From Baffinella frigidus (lineage: Eukaryota; Cryptophyceae; Cryptomonadales; Baffinellaceae): a DNA stretch of 13,276 nucleotides. Location: assembly GCA_026770585.1 (NCBI GenBank), contig MU646334.1, positions 425,563 to 438,838 on the forward strand, in the 5' to 3' direction. The translations under genes and the position numbers were made by a program. How positions within the stretch are numbered: position 1 is the stretch's first letter; every line of letters begins with the position of its first letter. A model generated the notes under the pieces. The model worked only from the letters and a program-made list of their open reading frames with translations, made no database searches and was not told where the DNA came from. Below are positions 7,092 to 13,000 of the stretch, one piece after another.

Positions 7092-10000
7092 GTGCCCCCC
7101 CCCCCCCTCCCCCTTGCCTCATTTTCCCCTTGGTTCCGAGTCACTTCCTTCTTGCACCCTTGTTGCGGGGTTGGCAAGGCCGTGAGGAGTGGGCGTGTCT
7201 GCTGGCAGGCACTCATCGTCGCCGCAGCGAGTGTTCAAGGCTTCGTACGCCAAGGTCAACGCTGTCCGGCTCACCAGGTGCCTCGCAGCTTCCCGCCTAT
7301 ACCTCCACCTCTGTTCCCGCGAGCATCACACCACCTGGCGGGCGGACTGCTGGCGGCCGTCGGGACTTGGACTCTCAGACGTGTTCCCGGCCCTCTTACA
7401 GGAGTGGCAGCCGCAGCCCGCACTGTGACTCCTCGCCGCCTCTGACGAACCCTGGAGCCACATCATTGAAATCCGGTCGCACCTGACCACCCCCATCCCC
7501 GCGTGTCCGCGCAGCCCGTCGCCCAAGACCAAGAGCAAACTCAGCTTCACGAAGCGATCGACACCTCCGACCCCGCTGGTGCGCTCGAACCCGCGCACCC
7601 GCGCTCAAAGATCTCCCTCAAGCACCCATTCTCATTGTTTTCCACCTGAGACCTGCACCCCCCCCAGTGTTTGCTTGAGGCGCTGCGGCCACCCCAGAGC
7701 GCTCGCGTGGCCTTCCATGGCTGGTACCCCGCATGGGATGGCGGCAGCTGGTCTCACACTGCGTCTCCACGATTGCCACCATCCTTGCCCTATGACTCAC
7801 GCTCCATTTAGGCGCTTTAGGTTTTGATTTCTCCGAACATAGGCGGCAGTTATTGACCGAGTCTCCACAACCTCATCCGGACGATTATTTCTGAGAAATA
7901 CGATTTCGGGGACCACCGATGCGATTGTGGTGTATATTAAGGCTGTATATTGTGAAGTTACTGCTAAGCAAGGCCAATATAAACAGCCCCAAAGCCTTGA
8001 TATACACCAAAATCGTATTCCTAAGAAATACTCACCGTGATGAAACCGCAGCCGCAGGCCGTTTCGGGGGAGGGAGTCGAGTTCCTCATTTATCCCAATG
8101 GCGATTGGTGCGCATCCCCCCCCCTAGGATTGATATATCGAGAGAGAAAATAATCGGAATTATCCGCTGGAAACCGATAACTCCTGCTAAATTATTGATA
8201 TATCGAGAGGGGGAAAATCGGAATTATTCGCTGGAAATCGATAACTACTGTTATCGGACTTATCTGCACTCAAGGAGTGCCGATAACGTATCAGCTAGGA
8301 CTTTGGGGAAGGCTCGTAAAGCACCCCCCCCGGCCCATCCGCAACTCGCCGCACGCTAGAACGTGGTTCAGTTGTGACGGCCAGGGGGGAAACATCAGCT
8401 CGGGCAAACGTTGACGACGCTGGTACTGAATCGTCAATATTTTGTACCAGATCATTTGTGTTTTTTTGGCGTTGTTCAACAGTGATGCCGCTGCCGAGCG
8501 AGGACGAGACACCATTTTAAAATACACCACCTGATTTTTTTAAGGAAATTGAATTTTAAAATGAAAAAACTGAGACCGGATTTCCGGTCTCAGCTTTTAA
8601 AAACGTGCTAAGTTAGCTCGGCAGCGGTTCTGGGGTTACGTCGGACGGTAATTGTTCTGTAACGCTGACCCCCGCCCCCGCCGCGCAGCCTCTGCGTGGT
8701 GAACTTGACAGCACTCATGGCGCGGGAGTGGCCGAGCAACACGCATCGCGAAAAACGATACCCATCAGACGTAATCCCTAAACCCTAAATACGAAACCCC
8801 AACCCCTATGCCCTGAACCCTTAAACCTAAACACTAACTCCTGAACCCTGAACACTAAAAATTAAACCCTAGGGCACAAACCATGAACCGTAAACCCTAG
8901 CGCCTCAACCCTAAACCCTAAACCCTAAACCCTAAACCCTAAACCCTGAACCCTAAACCCTAAACCCTAAACCCTAAACCCTACACCCTACACCCTACAC
9001 CCTACACCCTAAACCACAAACCCTAAACCACAAACCACAAACCCTAAACCCTGGGCCGCAGCCGACGAGCGCGGCCATCAACCCTAAACCCTAAACTCCA
9101 AACTCTAGACCCTAAGCCCCACACCCTAAACCCAAACCACAAACGGCCATCAACCCTAAACCCAAACCACAAACCCAAAACCCTGAACCCTAACCAGCCG
9201 ACGAGCGCGGCGATCAACGTGGGGGTGTCATCCGGAGACTCGCTCGAGACGCTCGTCGGCTTCGAAAACGGTGCTAATTTATTTAATTGGGATTCATAAG
9301 TAACATTACCTATGCCATAGTAATTGCTCCTATGATTTGTCCACTCAGAATTGTTAGGGGGGGTGATTGATTTAATTAGGATTCATAAGTAAAATTACCT
9401 ATGCCCTAGTAATTGTTCCTATGATTTGGTGGTTTCAACGCGGGGGTGTCATCTGGAGACTCGCTCGAGACGCTCGTCGGCTTCGAAAACGGTGCTAATT
9501 TATTTAATTGGGATTCATAAGTAAAATTACCTATGCCATAGTAATTGCTCCTATGATTAGTCGACCCAGGATTGCTGGGGGGGGTAATTGATTTTAATTA
9601 GGATTCATGAGTGGAATTGCCTATGCCATAGTAATTGCTCCTATGATTTGGTGGTGTGTGGGAGAGAAGCGCGGCGATCAACGTTCGAAAACAGTGAGCG
9701 CAAGACATCTGGGGAAACAATCCCGTGTAGGATGGACGGTTTGACTTTACACGGTTTTGCGCGGGGTACTGGTAGAGCGGTGTGAAGCAAAGTTGGCCAC
9801 AGAAATATTAGAAAATCGGTAAACGTTGACGGTTCTGGTACAAAAACGTCAATTTGGACCGAGTTTTCGTTGTTTCGGCGGCCAACTTCTCTCTACACAG
9901 CAGGCTACGAAGGGATTTTTCTGCTCAGATTTAAGCCATTTTTCGTTACCGTGTTCGTAGGAACCCCCCTTCGTTACCGTGTTCGTAGGAACCCCCCATG

Positions 10001-13000
10001 TCCCTACGGATTGCCTACCGTAGGGTCGTAGGTCTTATCGCTCATGGATTATTCGAAATCTCTTCGAAGTCCGCAGTGTGGGCACACCGCTCTAGTGGGT
10101 GAGAGAGATTCACCGGGTAGCAAGCAAGGGTTGGTGTGGAGTGTGGCACAGAAGGTCCGAGCTCCGGGGGAGGAGGAGCGTGGGGTGTGGGGTGAGGGGC
10201 GAGAGGTGTGGGGTGTTGGGGCGGGGTGTGGGATGTAGGGTAAGGGGCGAGGGGTGTCGGAGCAAGATGAGGGTAAGGAGGAAGCGGGTGAGGGTGAGGG
10301 GTGCACGTTGACCAAGATGCCGCAAGTGACCGCTAAACCTTTCATCCTAAACCCTAACCCCCGGACCCGAATCCTGAACCCTGAACCCTGAACCCTGAAC
10401 CCTGAATCCTGAACCCTGAACCCTGAAGCCTAAGGCGAAATCCATCTGATCACCCCCACACCCTGAACCCCAAACCCTAACCGCCAGGGGAGATTCACCT
10501 GATCGACGCGGTGACATTCGCGCAAACGGGCAAGTTCAATGCGGCCGGAGCCCTCTGCTCCTCCCGGGTCGCCGACGTCCAGTGGTAAACCCCAAACCTT
10601 AATAACAACCCTAAACCCTAAACCCTAAACCCTAAACCCTAAACCCTAAACCCTAAACCCTGGACCCTAGACCCTAAACCCTAAACCCTAAACCCTAAAC
10701 CCTAAACCCTAAACCCTAAACCCTCAGCCCTCAAACCAAACCCCAAACCCCAAGACCTCAACCCTAAGCCCTGAATCCTAAACGTCAAACCCTACACCCT
10801 AAACCCTAAACCCTAAACCCTAAACCCTAAACCCTAAACCCTAAACCCTAAACCCTAAACCCTAAACCACGGGTGAAAAATGCGCAGGCTGCCGGGGTCG
10901 ACGGCGCAATTTGCCGCGACGTTCCGGAGCGGCTCCTGAAGGGCAGAATTTGATATCTTAGCCTCGACACAGCTTTACCATACCAAAATTCCCACCCCTA
11001 AGATAGCAGAAACATTATGCATGTTTCCCACTTAGCAGCGACCGAGTTCCTTTTTGCCCGGTGTTCTGGGCGAAAATCGGTTGGAACCCCAGTGCAACGT
11101 ATAAGATTCTAATGCAAATCGTTTCGATGGGCTGTATCCGTGAAGCCCTCGTTTAGATGGACTGTATCTGTGAAGCCCTCGTTTAGATGGACTGTATCTG
11201 TGAGGCCCTCGTTTAGATGGACTGTATCCGTGAAGCCCTCGATGCCTGCGAAGTGGATATGAATTGCGCAGGCTGCCGGGGTCAGCGACGCAGTTTGCAG
11301 CGACGTTCGGGAACCGCAAGTGAGTTGAATCGAGGGTAGAGAAAATGCCGTTTCCTTCGGGAGAGCCTCGATTTCGCGGCTCTGGCCGAAGAAAATGACT
11401 GAAGCTCTAGCCTCGATCCACGCAGGCTGCCGGGGTCAGCGACGCAGTTTGCAGCAACGTTCGGGAGCGGGGTCATGCTCATCTTCGATAAGGACAAAGA
11501 CGTCTGGCCCCACCCCCCGTCAACAATTTTCCCCCGCGATGATTTTCCCCCTCTTGATCTGAGATTTTTTCCCAGTTTGATCAGAGAATGATTTTTTTTG
11601 TCCCATCCCCAGCGCCGGACAAAGGTGACCTTGGACAAGGTCCCTTTCGTGAAAGTTGATATGCGTTTCTTCGATCAGAACAAAGACGTGCCGCCCTGAA
11701 CCCTACGCCCTACACCCGGATTTTCGGACAGGAAATGCCCGGGTTTCCGTTACCTTATCCGTAGCAACCCCCCATGTCCCTACGGGTAACGTATCGTAAA
11801 GTCGTATGTCTTATCGCTTAGGGGTTATTTGGAATCCCTTGGAAGACCGCTGTGTGGGGTGGCGATTTGACATGCATCCTGGCCGCACGCAGGACGGGTC
11901 GGCCAAGAGCTTGCAGCAGGCGACGCCGCTTGACGCGAGTAAGCTTCCACTTTTTTTGCAAAGCAGCTGTCGTTTTGCTTACCTGGAGTCTTCTTCGTCT
12001 CTTCTGTGTTGCTCTCAAGCCTTGAGATGAGTGATGCAAAAATATATACGCCTTACGAGGCAGGCTTGGGAGTTCGCCCGACTTGATCCCGCCGTGCGGG
12101 CGTGACTCCACTCCACGCAGTTGGATGCTAAGGAGATTTCGACCGAAAATCCGCGGTCAAAATGCCAGTTAATTCAAAATTGGTCTACCAGCAATCCAAC
12201 CATCAGTACCACGACACTAAACGTACCGTTCTGCGAACCCCGCTGTGTGGGTGCGAGAGATGAGCACGGTGCAGCTAGGTGCATGTCGCGTCTTCTCTGC
12301 ATCTCGCAGCACTCTAGTATCCCTTAAGTGACCAACGGGCAAATAATCGCCCGTGGAAGCCCTAGGCAGGTCCTAGGGCCCTACGGTAGGGCGTATGAGC
12401 CTACTGGTCACTTAGGGGATACGACACCGCCCTACGGGCGCGGGTATCAGCCTAGTGCAGTGTCCAGGGGGGGGGGCGTTGTCTCGTATAACCGGTGTCT
12501 CGGAATCAGTAGAGCACCAATTCAATACTGATTTAGTGTTGCCGATCATGCTTCCCCCCCCGGGTCTTCGCAGGCCTAAACGGAGACAAACCCTGAACCC
12601 TGAACCCTGAACCCTGAACCCTGAACCCTGAACCCTGATCCCTGAACCCTGAACCCGAAACCCGAAACCCGAAATCCGAAACCCGAAACCCGAAACCCTA
12701 GACCCCAAATCCTAAACCCAAAACCCTGTGCGTCCCAGGCCTAAACGGAGACAACAGCTTCACAGTCACACACCCCAAGAGCCGAAACAACCCGGTGCAA
12801 CCCCCCCACCTGCTCTGTTCTGTGTGTTACGTGACCCTCACGCCGTGAATGGCGTCATAAAACTCGTGAATCGACTGCTGCCACGCAAATGGCACTATCA
12901 CCATCCTACGGATACTATCAACTTCGAGACACCCCCCGCCGGAACGGTGAAAGCTGCGTGTTTCACCATGGAATTAGATCGTCCGCCCTTACGACACCCT

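Larger units (their letters stand above)
7278..8688. other. Gene B intron 2 (candidate), GC-rich and open in several frames
   Basis: About 1.4 kb with no exon recognised with confidence. From 7279 to about 7640 two or three plus frames are open at once and contain protein-like stretches: DEPWSHIIEIRSHLTTP near 7444, PVAQDQEQTQLHEAIDTSDP near 7519, and HGWYPAWDGGSWSHT near 7720. Some could be extra or alternative gene B exons for the variable region of the family. The right part holds a foldback (7887-8029), a small ORF (8040-8153), a 65-bp duplication and nested palindromes (8488-8627). Confidence 0.4.

Noticed and set aside
6715-7185. 156-codon plus-strand frame taken as one protein
   Set aside because: Only the part from the ATG at 7000 to 7091 resembles a family; the upstream part overlaps gene A exon 1 and the foldback, and the downstream part is a C run.
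8561-8602. Bacterial rho-independent terminator
   Set aside because: The stem and T-tail fit in form, but there is no bacterial gene nearby and the hairpin is nested in larger palindromes inside an intron.
10049-10345. Frames on both strands over the purine-rich tract
   Set aside because: Low-complexity translation of a minisatellite in gene B intron 4.
11032-11638. Two minus-strand frames sharing PNVAANCVADPGSLR
   Set aside because: The shared peptide is the reverse complement of the exon 6 copies of gene B; conservation is explained by the plus strand.
8776-12727. A true chromosome end
   Set aside because: The arrays are degenerate, interrupted, and separated by conserved exons in one gene order, so they are interstitial.
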